64,000 nucleotides of DNA from Ophiodon elongatus. Lineage: Eukaryota > Chordata > Actinopteri > Perciformes > Hexagrammidae. The notes beneath the pieces were generated by a model. That model was not told the origin of the DNA. It saw only the letters and a list, made by a program, of their open reading frames with translations, and made no database searches. Location: positions 2,669,501 through 2,733,500 of the forward strand of contig JACSYO010002116.1 in the NCBI GenBank assembly GCA_016806645.1, written 5' to 3'. Of the stretch, positions 63,830 to 64,000 are shown one piece after another. How positions within the stretch are numbered: the stretch's first letter is position 1; every line of letters starts with the position of its first letter. The translations under genes and the position numbers were made by a program.

Positions 63830-64000
63830 CTACGGGAACAGAGACAGTGTATTTCAGAACAAGCTATACTTTTCTAAATAAATAAAAATAAATAAATAAT
63901 GCACACAAAAACCACATACATTTATTAAGCGCCTCGGAGTGATTTTGATATTGGGGAGGGGGAAAAAAATTGCCATGAGATTTCCTTCACTCAATCTATC
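63830..64000 (-). other. ebf3: 3' end of ebf3 intron 5 (partial)
   Basis: These 171 bases are the acceptor end of the intron before exon 6. They contain a short AAAT-type simple repeat at about 63874-63899. The preceding exon, which would encode the His157-Cys161 half of the zinc knuckle, is not present. Confidence 0.85.

Overview
The window is a vertebrate, almost certainly ray-finned fish (probably teleost), genomic segment. It holds the 3' two-thirds of one gene on the minus strand: a COE/EBF-family transcription factor best matched to early B-cell factor 3 (ebf3). Reading the minus strand from right to left, eleven coding exons can be joined. All have canonical GT-AG borders and compatible phases, giving 1,186 coding nt (394 residues plus stop). 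The segment runs from the second half of the zinc knuckle to the native AMSGLVVPPM C-terminus. The exons for the N-terminus and most of the DNA-binding domain (human exons 1-5) lie beyond position 64000. The paralogue call rests on the C-terminal exons (VGYSRNTSSVSPRGY, FLNGSSANSPYG, PQASPPPSCTSANGNGLQ, AMSGLVVPPM), which match EBF3 better than EBF1 or EBF2. Small introns (174, 223, 417, 428 bp), many long (CA/GT)n microsatellites and one hAT-like repeat remnant fit a fish genome. I cannot name the species or decide between ebf3a and ebf3b.

Layout from left to right. Positions 1 to about 1060 are downstream intergenic DNA with no gene seen. About 1060-3240 is the probable 3' UTR. Positions 3241-6303 carry a compact cluster of six exons: the C-terminal transactivation region and the two copies of HLH helix 2. 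Then come a 5.0 kb intron, exon 11 (11293-11381), a 10.7 kb intron, exons 10 and 9 (22034-22465, the IPT/TIG domain), a 4.7 kb intron, exon 8 (27195-27336), a 2.1 kb intron, exon 7 (29422-29503), a 34.3 kb intron, and exon 6 (63761-63829) at the right edge. Exon numbers follow the vertebrate EBF scheme, in which the window's first exon is exon 6.

About 98% of the window is non-coding. No second protein-coding gene, RNA gene, intact transposon or CRISPR array could be supported. The long introns hold dinucleotide microsatellites, polypurine/G-rich tracts and AT-rich stretches with homeodomain and octamer-type motifs. That is the sort of sequence expected of a developmental regulator with intronic enhancers, but conservation cannot be judged from one sequence.

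The observations most worth following up concern splicing and regulation. Exon 8 has a conserved-looking alternative donor. Exon 9 has a NAGNAG acceptor. The Ser-rich exon 15 known from mammalian EBF3 is not found, yet the flanking exons join in frame. A perfect EBF-type dyad site lies in an intron, and four TAATTA sites are evenly spaced in the giant intron. I found no sign of an undescribed multi-gene system.
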